Program-made: the position numbers and the translations under genes
Notes under the pieces: model-generated
Seen by the model: the letters and a program-made list of their open reading frames with translations, nothing else
What the model was told of the DNA's origin: nothing
The model's database searches: none
NCBI GenBank assembly: GCA_041862375.1
Contig: JBGVTE010000087.1
Location: forward strand, 1-19,120
From: WVZL01 sp041862375
GTDB taxonomy: Bacteria; Acidobacteriota; Aminicenantia; Aminicenantales; Aminicenantaceae
Direction: 5' to 3'
DNA: 19,120 nt
Shown: piece after piece, positions 6,844-14,873 of the stretch
How positions within the stretch are numbered: the stretch's first letter is position 1
Layout: each line of letters starts with the position of its first letter

Positions 6844-7093
6844 GTGGGCTAAGATTTTAGCTGATTACCCCTTGGAAGTCAATTTGCTGAACACATAAGT
6901 AAGCATTTCCAAATCCGCGTATGTTATTTTTATCTTTCTTTTTGATAAAATGGGAGAGGCAGAGTAAGGTTTTTCCAAATCTTCCAAACAAGGACCCATC
7001 ACGTTTACCGCTCTGTCTTTCCCTTTCCCGGGATGGCCCATAGGATAAGGCAATATCATGTAATAAATAAACTGGAAAAGCTAGACAAGCGAT
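6844..7093 (-). other. Intergenic stretch with tRNA promoter, doubtful 64-codon ORF and possible RNA structure
   Basis: Between pilQ and the tRNA there is a minus-strand frame of 64 codons (6865-7059) that I do not recognise. It lacks a ribosome-binding site, and its 3' end runs through the tRNA promoter, so I do not call it a gene. Within it, minus-strand RNA could pair GGGCCATC (7032-7039) with GATGGGTCC (6992-7000), eight pairs with one G-U and one bulge around a 31-base loop. No classical hairpin-plus-T-run terminator for the pilus operon is visible here. Confidence 0.35.
6854..6882 (-). promoter_or_regulatory. Sigma-70 promoter for the tRNA(-tilS) unit
   Basis: On the minus strand TTGACT (6877-6882) and TAAAAT (6854-6859) are separated by exactly 17 bases, five of six matches in each box. 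The expected start falls a few bases before the mature tRNA 5' end at 6843, the usual arrangement for a tRNA promoter. It would also drive tilS by read-through. Confidence 0.7.
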
Positions 7094-9220
7094 TTAACGG
7101 ACCAGAATACGACAATCTTTGGTTGTGAATGCAACTGCGCCCCCGGCAGAGCTGTAGGCCGTGACGCTGGAGATTGAGATTGCACCCTCCCCTTTTCCCA
7201 CAGCTTGAAAGACTAAAGTAGCAATACTGCCTTCTCCTTTAATCCCTCTCGCAATATAAGGACTGGATATTCCTATAGTGGCAAGACCAGAAGAATTATC
7301 AATGTTTTTCAAAAAAGGAACCTTTCCTCCCAGTTGCCTCAAGAGACTTCCCTCAATAATTTCCTTCAGCTTCACTACCTGCACATTGAAGCTCACACCC
7401 AAAGATAAGTTTCCTATCTCCTGCTGACTTCTCACATTCACATTTATCCTGAATTCTCTATCTTGGGGGATCTGAATATTAGAAGGATTAAGAAAAATCT
7501 GGTTTTGCCTCGTCACATCCAGGTCTCTTTCCCGTCTTACCTGGCGTGGAAGGCGTTCTACTTCAGGTAAAAGTCCCGGCAATCTGCTCGCGGGAGCCAC
7601 TCCCTCAATGCCTATCCAGAGAGGCTCAAGATCTTTCTCATCGAGAGAAATAGTACGGATGATGTAAGGAGTGATAGTGAGAACTACATCTGTTTGTGAT
7701 ATAGTTTCGTCGGTATTAGAAAAAAGACCTCCCAAGACAGGAATATTCTTAAGTCCTGCTATTCCCTTCAAAGTTTTCCTTTCTTCATCCTTGAGCAGGC
7801 CAGCAAGCAGGTTCGTCTCCCCATCTTTTAACCGAATAACATTCTTCACTTCTCTCGTGGAAATAATGGGAATATCTGCATACCCCTTCCCGCCCAGAGA
7901 AGTTATTTTCATCTCTAATTCCAATGTAACTTCCTTTTCAAAATGAATATTAGGTGTGATTTTTATATCAATCCCTACATCTTGATACATGTACGAGACA
8001 ATAGGCTGTTGACTCACGCCTCCGGCAGCAATAGGAGTAAATGTGGTTTGGGGTATCGGTATTTTATCTCCGACTAAGTATTTGAGTTCCTCACCCTCCA
8101 AGCCTCGAAGCCTGGGCTGTGCTATGATTCTGGTATCAGCATCTGATTCCAAGAACCGCACAAAAGAAATAGGAAGGCTGACTTCAAAATTTTCTGATTT
8201 TGAAAAATCTATATCTTTTAAATTAATCCAGCCTGAAGCTTCGTTAGCTTCTGCCTCTCTGTGCTTGAACATGATAAGGCTTTTGTCGAAATCTAAGCCT
8301 AATTGCCTTAGTTTGATACGAGATACCTCCATGATTTCTAAATCAACAACAACCTCTCCCTTCGATTTATCCCAAACTCGAAGGATCTTTTCAGCCAATT
8401 CGATGTTTGAAGGAGTGTCTCGAACAGTTATAGAATTGAGGTTTTTATCGACAATTATTGAAGGAGCCCTGAATTGACTGCGCAGCATCTGAGCGAGGGG
8501 ACCTTGAATCTCCTGGGCATTTATATTGGAAACATAAAAGGTTCGGATAGCATTCAATTCATACTGGGCTCTCTTTAAAGGTTGATCAGGAGCGATTATC
8601 AGTGTTTTCTCATCTATGACTCTGTAAAAATTCTTGCTGGCAAGGCAAAGCGCGTTCAGCGCCTCTTCAAAAGTCATATCCATAAGATCGATGGTAAAAG
8701 ATATGTCTTTGAACTGTTCATCAAATAGGATATTAACATGGGCAAACTTCCCTAAAGCTTTAAAAATCGAACTTAGACTAGTATCAACATTAAACTTCAA
8801 ATCAACTTTCTCTCTGGGAGCTTTTAATCTAATTGGCGGCACCATTTCCTTCATTTCTATCCGTTCTTCTCTTACCTCTCCGCTCCTGAGAAGCCGAGCT
8901 TCTTCAGAAATAACGCGATTGAGAGGATCATAAACAAGAGCTTTTTCATACTCAACAAGTGCTTCCTCTTTCATGCCCTGAGCCACAAACTTTCTCGCTT
9001 CCAGAAGATGATAGTAGCTGGCGAAAATCTTAGATCTAAGTAGAGCAAGACGGTATACAGAATTTTTTGGATTTTCCCATATAGCCTTCTCGTAGTATTT
9101 GACCGCTTCGTCCCAATCTTTATTGATAGCTGCCTCTGTCCCTAGTCTATAATTCTGATTTAATGCGGTGCATCCCCACAATGTTATGACTATAACTATT
9201 AAAGGTATTGCTTTTTTCAT
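7094..9220 (-). CDS. pilQ: PilQ-like secretin lipoprotein with TPR and cohesin-like domains
   Basis: Outer-membrane secretin forming the exit pore of the pilus machine, 708 residues from the ATG at 9220. That start is chosen because it has GGAGG at good spacing, shares an ATGA overlap with the upstream stop and opens a lipoprotein signal ending in LWGC (Cys17); a longer frame from 9250 lacks these. Domains in order: TPR-like helices (about 20-105), a secretin/TonB short N-terminal domain (about 125-200), an N1-type ring domain (about 205-265), the secretin core (about 270-540) with the VGDKIPIP, LLAGLLKDEERK and IPVLGGLFS segments, and a C-terminal cohesin-like beta domain (about 590-705) beginning near FLNPSNIQIP. 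The TPR and cohesin additions are not part of classical PilQ. A GspD-like role in secretion is the alternative. Confidence 0.88.
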   Translation of the reverse strand: MKKAIPLIVIVITLWGCTALNQNYRLGTEAAINKDWDEAVKYYEKAIWENPKNSVYRLALLRSKIFASYYHLLEARKFVAQGMKEEALVEYEKALVYDPLNRVISEEARLLRSGEVREERIEMKEMVPPIRLKAPREKVDLKFNVDTSLSSIFKALGKFAHVNILFDEQFKDISFTIDLMDMTFEEALNALCLASKNFYRVIDEKTLIIAPDQPLKRAQYELNAIRTFYVSNINAQEIQGPLAQMLRSQFRAPSIIVDKNLNSITVRDTPSNIELAEKILRVWDKSKGEVVVDLEIMEVSRIKLRQLGLDFDKSLIMFKHREAEANEASGWINLKDIDFSKSENFEVSLPISFVRFLESDADTRIIAQPRLRGLEGEELKYLVGDKIPIPQTTFTPIAAGGVSQQPIVSYMYQDVGIDIKITPNIHFEKEVTLELEMKITSLGGKGYADIPIISTREVKNVIRLKDGETNLLAGLLKDEERKTLKGIAGLKNIPVLGGLFSNTDETISQTDVVLTITPYIIRTISLDEKDLEPLWIGIEGVAPASRLPGLLPEVERLPRQVRRERDLDVTRQNQIFLNPSNIQIPQDREFRINVNVRSQQEIGNLSLGVSFNVQVVKLKEIIEGSLLRQLGGKVPFLKNIDNSSGLATIGISSPYIARGIKGEGSIATLVFQAVGKGEGAISISSVTAYSSAGGAVAFTTKDCRILVR

Positions 9221-9729
9221 CCTTCCCCTCCTTCCAAGGAAAACTTCCATATTTTGGAGTTAGGGCCCAATATCTCAATCTCTTTAGGAGATATTCTTCC
9301 TACCTTCATCTCCCCGGTTACTATCTCTCCTTCCTCTACAGCCAAAGTTTCATCTTTAAAAATGATCAAGCCTATTATCTTTTGGCCAGAATCTATGTAT
9401 CCTATGTATCTTATTTCAGGTATACCCTCAGATGTTTCTTCCATAGATTCAGAAGAAATCACATTGGGCTTCACTCGAATTTCCTCAGAAATAAATGGAA
9501 CTCCCGAGATGCTTTTATTATGAGGCGAAAAAATATTTCTTACAGGGGGATTAAGCTTTTCACTTTTTTCAAAAAGGAGGTTTTTCCTTATAAGGTTTTC
9601 TTTTACTACTTCCACAGGGATATTCTTGAGAAACTTACTGACATCAGACATGTATACTCCCCTTGCAGTGGATAAAACAGTAACCAACTGGAAAATAAGG
9701 AAAAGCCTTGTTACAATCCTAAAAGACAT
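9217..9729 (-). CDS. PilP/GspC-like periplasmic alignment protein
   Basis: A 170-residue exported protein. An N-terminal hydrophobic stretch (about residues 5-24) works as signal peptide or anchor without a lipobox Cys. The C-terminal part (about residues 104-165), including IRYIGYIDSGQKIIGLI and the VEEGEIV segment, resembles the small beta domain of PilP and of the GspC homology region, which links the inner-membrane complex to the secretin. Its place between pilO and pilQ is exactly where pilP lies in PilMNOPQ operons. It overlaps pilO by 11 bases and pilQ by four. Sequence similarity alone is modest; context carries much of the call. Confidence 0.72.
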   Translation of the reverse strand: MSFRIVTRLFLIFQLVTVLSTARGVYMSDVSKFLKNIPVEVVKENLIRKNLLFEKSEKLNPPVRNIFSPHNKSISGVPFISEEIRVKPNVISSESMEETSEGIPEIRYIGYIDSGQKIIGLIIFKDETLAVEEGEIVTGEMKVGRISPKEIEILGPNSKIWKFSLEGGEG

Positions 9730-10279
9730 AATAACCCGCCATAGTAATTCTCAGGATAAGAGAGTCTCTTTCTGTTGAGGTATCTAAAAAGTCTATTTTT
9801 TCTACTATTAAAAACTTTGGAAATTCCTCAACGGTATGTATAAATTTTTTTAGGGAAAAATAAGACCCTGAAAAATCAAAAGTGGCAATTACTTTCTTAA
9901 TTCTCTCATCCTCAAACATATTGTAACCATATTTAATTTGGGAGATATTAATTCTCGATTCATTAAAAATTTTTTGAAGATCGAGTCTCAATTGATTAAT
10001 GCCCTCCTCCTCCATATAAAAATAATTAGTTCTCAATTCTTCAATATCAAGAGGAGCTTTTTTCCACCTTAACCATTCTCTTTCTTTCTCTATGTTACTC
10101 ATGTTTAAATCCCGATAATGGTTCTCTCTCGAAGAAAGGACAGAGAAAGAACGGAAATATGTATTTTTCTCTCCCATAGAAATAAAAAAAAGGCAGAAAA
10201 GGGATAAAACAAGCAATAAAAAAAACACCTCAAGTAATCTCTTCTCTTTTTGGCTTAAAAGACTAAACATTTCTCTCAT
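9719..10279 (-). CDS. pilO: PilO-like inner-membrane alignment protein
   Basis: A 186-residue bitopic protein: short cytoplasmic N-terminus, one transmembrane helix (about residues 17-35), a probable coiled-coil region, and a C-terminal periplasmic domain with the FDFSGSYFSLKKFIHTVE segment typical of PilO. It would pair with PilN. The start is uncertain: ATG at 10279 overlaps pilN by 17 bases, and a second ATG at 10270 (MFSLLSQ) overlaps by eight; neither has a strong ribosome-binding site, so coupling to pilN translation is likely. The family call rests on topology, the C-terminal pattern and position. Confidence 0.78.
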   Translation of the reverse strand: MREMFSLLSQKEKRLLEVFFLLLVLSLFCLFFISMGEKNTYFRSFSVLSSRENHYRDLNMSNIEKEREWLRWKKAPLDIEELRTNYFYMEEEGINQLRLDLQKIFNESRINISQIKYGYNMFEDERIKKVIATFDFSGSYFSLKKFIHTVEEFPKFLIVEKIDFLDTSTERDSLILRITMAGYYVF

Positions 10280-10829
10280 AGCTTAAAGAAATCTCTGACA
10301 GCAATAAGCCTCTCTCATCCCTGTTTTCACTCTCAACTCTTATTTTATTAAATTTAAGGGCCTTCAGATTATTAATGAATCTTAAAAGATCATTCAGATT
10401 CTGAGAAACAACTTTAAATCTCATCTCCATTATTGAATCACTAATGAGATTCGGTGACAATGAGACGATATAGCTTGAATCAGGAAGGGATTTTTCCAGA
10501 TTAGTAAAAACCTTTACCCAGGAAAAGCTTTTCCTCAGAATAATACCATTAATCAGATCAACCTGCCCTTTATATCTCTTCGCTGCCTCTGTTATGCTGT
10601 CGGTAAATTCCCTTTCTTTTCTTTGGGCGATTCTTATCTTCTGCTCTGTGTTGGCAATAGACTCCTTAACATCTCTATTCTTCAATCTGTAGTTAATAAA
10701 AATGTTTATAGCTACAATAACAACTAAAATAAGAATTATTCCCGTAAATCCGGTCAATAAATAATAAAATCTTCTGTTCTGCAAGGGATTGCTGGCTAAA
10801 TTCACACTTAATTTTCTATTACTATTCAT
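10263..10829 (-). CDS. pilN: PilN-like inner-membrane alignment protein
   Basis: A 188-residue bitopic protein. The cytoplasmic N-terminus holds the conserved NLA-type peptide (SVNLASNP, residues 8-15) that in known systems docks into a groove of PilM. A single transmembrane helix spans about residues 24-46, followed by a charged coiled-coil region to about residue 80 and a periplasmic alpha/beta domain for pairing with PilO. The ATG overlaps the pilM stop as ATGA. Both the peptide and gene order make this a confident call. Confidence 0.87.
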   Translation of the reverse strand: MNSNRKLSVNLASNPLQNRRFYYLLTGFTGIILILVVIVAINIFINYRLKNRDVKESIANTEQKIRIAQRKEREFTDSITEAAKRYKGQVDLINGIILRKSFSWVKVFTNLEKSLPDSSYIVSLSPNLISDSIMEMRFKVVSQNLNDLLRFINNLKALKFNKIRVESENRDERGLLLSEISLSYERNV

Positions 10830-11764
10830 AAAATTTGTCCTATCAAAGGTGATAATATCCCTTTTTCTTTAGAAGTAAGTTCTAATTTAATTGAAGTTTC
10901 TACATCTTTAACAGGATAAGGCAATTTTTCTCTCAAAATTGAAAGCACTCCTTTTTCTTGGTTTACCATCCCCAGTCTAAACCAGAAAGAATTAATCCCT
11001 TTATTTTCTCTGTCTTTGACAAAATTAACAGTGTTTTCAACCTCCTGGACAATACTGTTTATTTTCTGAGAGAAGGAAAGCCGAGTTTCACTTTCGATTA
11101 CAAAAGGCTTGAAGCGATACAAAGAAATTTCTGAGTTAAGGATAGCAACCAGACTGATATAATCTTCCTCAATATTGACAAGCATTACATTGTCTTCCTC
11201 TTTCCTTTCTAACAGGTTAAACAAGCAGAGGGTAGCTACTCCTATCGTTCTTACCTTCAATCCAATCCGTGAAAAGAGAGCTTCATACTCTTGAACGACA
11301 GAAGCCTTGGCGAGGGATACCAGAATTTTCTGTTCTTTATTCGATCTGATAACATCATAAGAAAGTCGAATATCATCAGGCAAATGAGGCATCTGCTTCT
11401 TTACCTGCCATTTTATAATCTGCTCCATCTCCTCCCGTGCAGCAGGAAGGGATGCAAAGGAAAACGCATATACTTTTATACATGCCTCAGGAATAAGACA
11501 GGCTATTCTTTTTTCTGTAAGGTGAAGTTTTTCTTTACCCTCTTTTATCCTTTCTTCTAAATAAGACTCGTTTATCACATTTTTTTTGTTGAATGAAGGC
11601 TGGACTACTGGTTTTCCAAGAGGAGAAATAAAATGATGTTTAATTTTCTTATTTTTAAAGGAAACATTGATCCCGCTAAGATAGTGAGGAGACAATTGAA
11701 AAGATGCTTGCGGAAGCGGGGGATTGTTAAAATAATACTTCAATCTCTCTACAAATCTGGCCAT
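10826..11764 (-). CDS. pilM: PilM-like actin-fold pilus assembly protein, divergent
   Basis: A 312-residue soluble protein expected to sit on the cytoplasmic face and bind the PilN N-terminal peptide. The central segment, with FASLPAAREEMEQIIKWQ (about 102-119) and DIRLSYDVI, is characteristic of PilM. The two nucleotide-binding loops are degenerate: where the first phosphate loop of PilM has a glycine-rich DIG motif this protein has SPHYLSGINVSF (about 25-36), and the second region reads VNIEEDYISLVAI (about 196-208). It is also somewhat short for PilM. ATP binding is therefore doubtful. It lies four bases after pilB and overlaps pilN. Confidence 0.8.
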   Translation of the reverse strand: MARFVERLKYYFNNPPLPQASFQLSPHYLSGINVSFKNKKIKHHFISPLGKPVVQPSFNKKNVINESYLEERIKEGKEKLHLTEKRIACLIPEACIKVYAFSFASLPAAREEMEQIIKWQVKKQMPHLPDDIRLSYDVIRSNKEQKILVSLAKASVVQEYEALFSRIGLKVRTIGVATLCLFNLLERKEEDNVMLVNIEEDYISLVAILNSEISLYRFKPFVIESETRLSFSQKINSIVQEVENTVNFVKDRENKGINSFWFRLGMVNQEKGVLSILREKLPYPVKDVETSIKLELTSKEKGILSPLIGQIL

Positions 11765-11768
11765 TCTC

Positions 11769-13376
11769 TCATTCTATAAAAGTCACTTTGTTTAATTCTT
11801 TAATGCTCGTTATTCCTCTCTCTACTTTCTTCAATCCCACTTCCCTCAAAAATACCATTCCCTCTTGTTTAGCTCTCTTCTTTACTTCAGAAAGTGGCTT
11901 TTTATCAAGAATCATTTCCCGGATTTCATCTGATAGCTCGAGAAACTCAGCTATGGCTGTTCTCCCTTGATAGCCAGTGTAGCTGCATTCAGAACATCCT
12001 CTTGCCTCGTATAAGACCTGATCCTTATACACCTTAGGATCAAGTCCGAATTCGAGCAATTGTCCATTTCTGTACTTTTCTGGAGATTTACAATTAGGGC
12101 AGAGTACTCTCACTAGTCTTTGAGCTAAGATACAATTCAGAGCTGAGATGAAACTATAGGGATCTACCTGCATATGAAGAAAACGACCTATGACATCAAA
12201 TACATTATTTGCATGAACAGTTGTGAAAACTAAATGACCAGTTAAGGCCGATTGAATAGCAATTTGAGCTGTTTCAGGGTCTCTTATTTCTCCAACCATA
12301 ATTTTATCCGGATCATGTCTCAGAATAGACCTCAATCCTCTAGCAAAGGTAAGTCCCTTTTTCTCATTCACCGGTATTTGAGTGATCCCCTCGATCTGGT
12401 ACTCTACAGGATCTTCGATAGTGATAATTTTATCTTCTGGAGCCTTTATCTCTGTAAGCGCTGCATACAATGTGGTTGTTTTTCCGCTCCCGGTAGGTCC
12501 CGTGACCAGGTCCATACCATAGGGCTGAGTTATGTATTTACGGAATTTCATTAGGACCTCATCTGAAAACCCAAGGAGATCTAACCGCAACTCTGAAATA
12601 GCCTCAGTAATCATCTCTTTGTCGAGTATTCTAATTACAGCGTCCTCGCCATAAATACTGGGCATGATGGAGACCCGAAAATCTATTGTTTTATCCTTGA
12701 TTTTTAGACGAAATCTCCCATCTTGAGGTACTCTCCGTTCTGCAATGTCCAGATCAGACATGACTTTTACTCTTGAAATAATCGGAGATTGGAATTTTTT
12801 ATCAATGGGCTTCATAGCCTCACTCAAGACACCGTCAATGCGGTATTTAATTGTAACTCCCTCTTCTCTTGATTCAACATGAACATCACTCGCTCTCTTC
12901 TGCACAGCTGTAAAAATGATGGAATTTACTAACTTGATAATTGAGCCATCCTGATCAGCGAGTTTCTCTACAGAAATCACTTCCTCTTCCTCACCACTTT
13001 CTTTCTCAACAACTTGAGTAATAAATCCTTCTGTAGCATCCCTGAGGACCTGGAGAGCTGTTTCACTTTTTCGTAAAGCCTCATGAATGGCCCTCTTAGA
13101 GGCAGCAAAAACGTGAACTTTCTTTCCAAGGAAAGATTCAATGGAATCTATTGTTGCTATATCAGAAGGATCAGCAATTGCTATCTCTACCACATCATCT
13201 TTCTCTTCTAAGGGAACAAAATTAAATCTGTATAAAAAATCAACGGGAATAGACTGAATCAAATCGCGGTTAAGGGAATGGGTGGAAAGATCAATGTAAG
13301 GAATATGGTATTTTTCTGCTAATTTCTTAGTGTCCTCTTCAGAAGAAAGGATTTTCTTGGATTCCTCTTTGTCCAT
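11769..13376 (-). CDS. pilB: PilB/GspE-type pilus extension ATPase
   Basis: A 535-residue hexameric secretion ATPase that powers pilus extension. The N-terminal GspE/MshE-type domain (about residues 15-120) precedes a linker and the catalytic core: Walker A GPTGSGKT at 293-300, an Asp-box region after it, the HDPDKIMVGEIRD Walker B segment with Glu363, and a His-box TGHLVFTTVHAN. The C-terminal zinc site has four cysteines, Cys426, Cys429, Cys461 and Cys464, typical of PilB/GspE and absent from the PilT retraction motor. The start overlaps the pilC stop by one base (TAATG). An MshE-like pilus or type II secretion role is the alternative, but the neighbours favour a pilus. Confidence 0.94.
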   Translation of the reverse strand: MDKEESKKILSSEEDTKKLAEKYHIPYIDLSTHSLNRDLIQSIPVDFLYRFNFVPLEEKDDVVEIAIADPSDIATIDSIESFLGKKVHVFAASKRAIHEALRKSETALQVLRDATEGFITQVVEKESGEEEEVISVEKLADQDGSIIKLVNSIIFTAVQKRASDVHVESREEGVTIKYRIDGVLSEAMKPIDKKFQSPIISRVKVMSDLDIAERRVPQDGRFRLKIKDKTIDFRVSIMPSIYGEDAVIRILDKEMITEAISELRLDLLGFSDEVLMKFRKYITQPYGMDLVTGPTGSGKTTTLYAALTEIKAPEDKIITIEDPVEYQIEGITQIPVNEKKGLTFARGLRSILRHDPDKIMVGEIRDPETAQIAIQSALTGHLVFTTVHANNVFDVIGRFLHMQVDPYSFISALNCILAQRLVRVLCPNCKSPEKYRNGQLLEFGLDPKVYKDQVLYEARGCSECSYTGYQGRTAIAEFLELSDEIREMILDKKPLSEVKKRAKQEGMVFLREVGLKKVERGITSIKELNKVTFIE

Positions 13377-14581
13377 TATCTAGCTACTCTAATTATATTA
13401 AAAATGGGTAAATATACAGAAAGCAGCATTGCTGCCACTAGTAATCCTATGAAAATTATAATCACCGGTTCAATAAGTGATACAAATGTCTCAATTCTTG
13501 CCCTAATTCTTTCATCATAGACATCAGCTACATCCCTGAGCATTCCTTCAAGATTAGCTGATGTTTCCCCTATACGAATCATATCCAGGGCAAGGGGAAC
13601 GAAAAAATCTGTCTTAGCTAATGAGTCTGATAAGCTTTCTCCATTCTTGATGTATTCGGGTAAATCTTTCATCTTTTTTACAAGAAATTTGTTGGGAACA
13701 GCTTGAATAGAGATACCAATAGCAGTAAGGAGAGAAATCCCTGCTTCAAGAAGAAGGTTAAGGGTACGACAGAAAAGAGAAATTCCTGACTCAATCCAGA
13801 CATTACGGGCATAGGGAATTTTGAGCTTGATTCTATCCAAGAAAATATTTGTCTTCTCTCTTTTTCTCAGCTGAAAATAAGCAAAGATGAGTACAAAGAT
13901 AAGAATTATTGTATATAGCAAGTGATTTCTGAACGAAGTTGCGAAAGCCATCAGTCCTCGAGTAATAGCTGGAAGTTCAGCTTCAAAATCTCGGTAAAAA
14001 CTAGAGAAGCGGGGGAGAATAAAATTTATTAAAATGCCAAGAAGAATAAAAGAGAAAATAAGAATTAGAGACGGATAGGTAAGAGCATTTTTAATTCTCC
14101 TCTTAGTCTGAACAATAACCTTACCATAATCGATGAAACGACCAAGAATTCCCGCTAAATTTCCGCTCCGTTCACCTGCCATTAGAGAAGCTGTGTATAT
14201 TCTTGAGAAGTATTTTTCATAAGGAATAAATGCTTCTGATAGAGACTTACCTCCCCTAATTTCGCTCTCAACCTTCATCAATATTTCTTTTAAATGAATA
14301 CCCTTGACGCGACTTGCTATGATTTCAATACTTTTAAGGATAGGATAACCAGCTTTAATCAGAGCCACTAACTCTTGATTGACCATGATAAATTCATTTT
14401 CGCTGATTCTCTTCTGCAAAGGAGCATTAACTTGGATTTTTTTCCAGTCTCTCTTCACAGATAATACACATAGCCCTTCTGATTCGAAATGCTTCTTCGC
14501 TTCTTCATGAGAAGGCGCAAGGTAAGATTGAGAAAAGGTGCGACCATCTTCAGTTGCTAATCGACACTGGAAATAAGGCAT
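13376..14581 (-). CDS. pilC: PilC/GspF-type inner-membrane platform protein
   Basis: A 401-residue polytopic protein on which the extension ATPase acts. Two GspF repeats are visible, each with the family signature: GERSGNL at 136-142 and GETSANL further on. Transmembrane helices lie at about 170-190, 220-238 and 372-396, the standard three. The N-terminal MPYFQCRLATEDGR is the usual short beta element that opens PilC. It is the first gene of the seven-gene assembly operon, with a good sigma-70-like promoter about 45 bases before its ATG; the ribosome-binding site is weak. Confidence 0.94.
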   Translation of the reverse strand: MPYFQCRLATEDGRTFSQSYLAPSHEEAKKHFESEGLCVLSVKRDWKKIQVNAPLQKRISENEFIMVNQELVALIKAGYPILKSIEIIASRVKGIHLKEILMKVESEIRGGKSLSEAFIPYEKYFSRIYTASLMAGERSGNLAGILGRFIDYGKVIVQTKRRIKNALTYPSLILIFSFILLGILINFILPRFSSFYRDFEAELPAITRGLMAFATSFRNHLLYTIILIFVLIFAYFQLRKREKTNIFLDRIKLKIPYARNVWIESGISLFCRTLNLLLEAGISLLTAIGISIQAVPNKFLVKKMKDLPEYIKNGESLSDSLAKTDFFVPLALDMIRIGETSANLEGMLRDVADVYDERIRARIETFVSLIEPVIIIFIGLLVAAMLLSVYLPIFNIIRVAR

Positions 14582-14625
14582 TGCTTCAAGTTGAAAGTAT
14601 GATGTTTGTATTCTTATTTATATTA

Positions 14626-14654
14626 ATATTAGGCAATCCTCTTTCTTTTGTCAA
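14626..14654 (-). promoter_or_regulatory. Sigma-70-like promoter of the pilus assembly operon
   Basis: On the minus strand a perfect TTGACA (14649-14654) is followed, after exactly 17 bases, by TAATAT (14626-14631, four of six). The start site near 14619 would leave a leader of about 40 bases before pilC. No sigma-54 element at correct spacing is visible here, so the assembly operon looks housekeeping-driven. Confidence 0.6.
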
Positions 14655-14776
14655 ACTGCCAATTGTCTTCATATTGCTGTCTATAATTCTCCCAGAGTAG
14701 GAGTCTTGAGTCAATACCCTCAAAGGATGAAATGGCGGGTGATGTTGCTTTCTAATATAAAAAGGGAAAAGAAAGA

Positions 14777-14867
14777 GGGAACAGGCTACTTTTTTAGAAA
14801 AGGGACACAGCCATAAGCAGCCATGTATGACAAAAATTGTTATTTATAAAAAAAGCAGCCTGTCCCC
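14777..14867. repeat. REP-like imperfect inverted repeat with GGGxACAGGCTxC arms
   Basis: The left arm (14777-14796) reads GGGAACAGGCTAC followed by six T and A. The right arm (14847-14867) is its inverted counterpart, GGGGACAGGCTGC followed by seven T and A. The arms differ at two positions and one T, and enclose about 50 bases in which GGGACACAGCC (14802-14812) resembles a third partial copy. The T run faces inward, so this is not a normal terminator. From memory, similar GGGGACAGGCT palindromes belong to REP-type repeats mobilised by IS200-like (RAYT) transposases in other genomes; I cannot check copy number from this window. Confidence 0.5.
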
Positions 14868-14873
14868 TTTAAA

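Larger units (their letters stand above)
14582..14873. other. Divergent control region between pilus operon and kinase operon
   Basis: The 292-base gap holds the pilC promoter on the minus strand and the REP-like inverted repeat; the plus-strand promoter candidate lies immediately beyond it. I find no RNA gene or hidden coding sequence here. A TGGC...TTGC pattern on the plus strand at about 14733-14748 has the wrong spacing for sigma-54. Confidence 0.5.

Noticed and set aside
6865..7059. 64-codon minus-strand ORF as a real gene
   Set aside because: No ribosome-binding site, no recognisable family, and its end overlaps a strong tRNA promoter; kept only as a question in the findings.
8043..8477. 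Long plus-strand frame opposite pilQ (and similar antisense frames in pilB, asnB and the kinase)
   Set aside because: These lie antisense to well-recognised genes and show no family features.
9221..9250. Longer pilQ start adding ten residues
   Set aside because: The downstream ATG at 9220 has a strong ribosome-binding site, ATGA coupling and a proper lipoprotein signal.
14655..14663. Sigma-54 promoter before pilC (TTGGCAG on the minus strand)
   Set aside because: No GC element ten bases after the GG; a much better sigma-70 promoter overlaps the site.
14733..14748. Sigma-54 promoter on the plus strand (TGGCGGGTGATGTTGC)
   Set aside because: GG to GC spacing is one base too long, and spacing is strict for this class.
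14777..14867. Rho-independent terminator
   Set aside because: The T run is on the inner side of the arms and the loop is about 50 bases, unlike a normal terminator.
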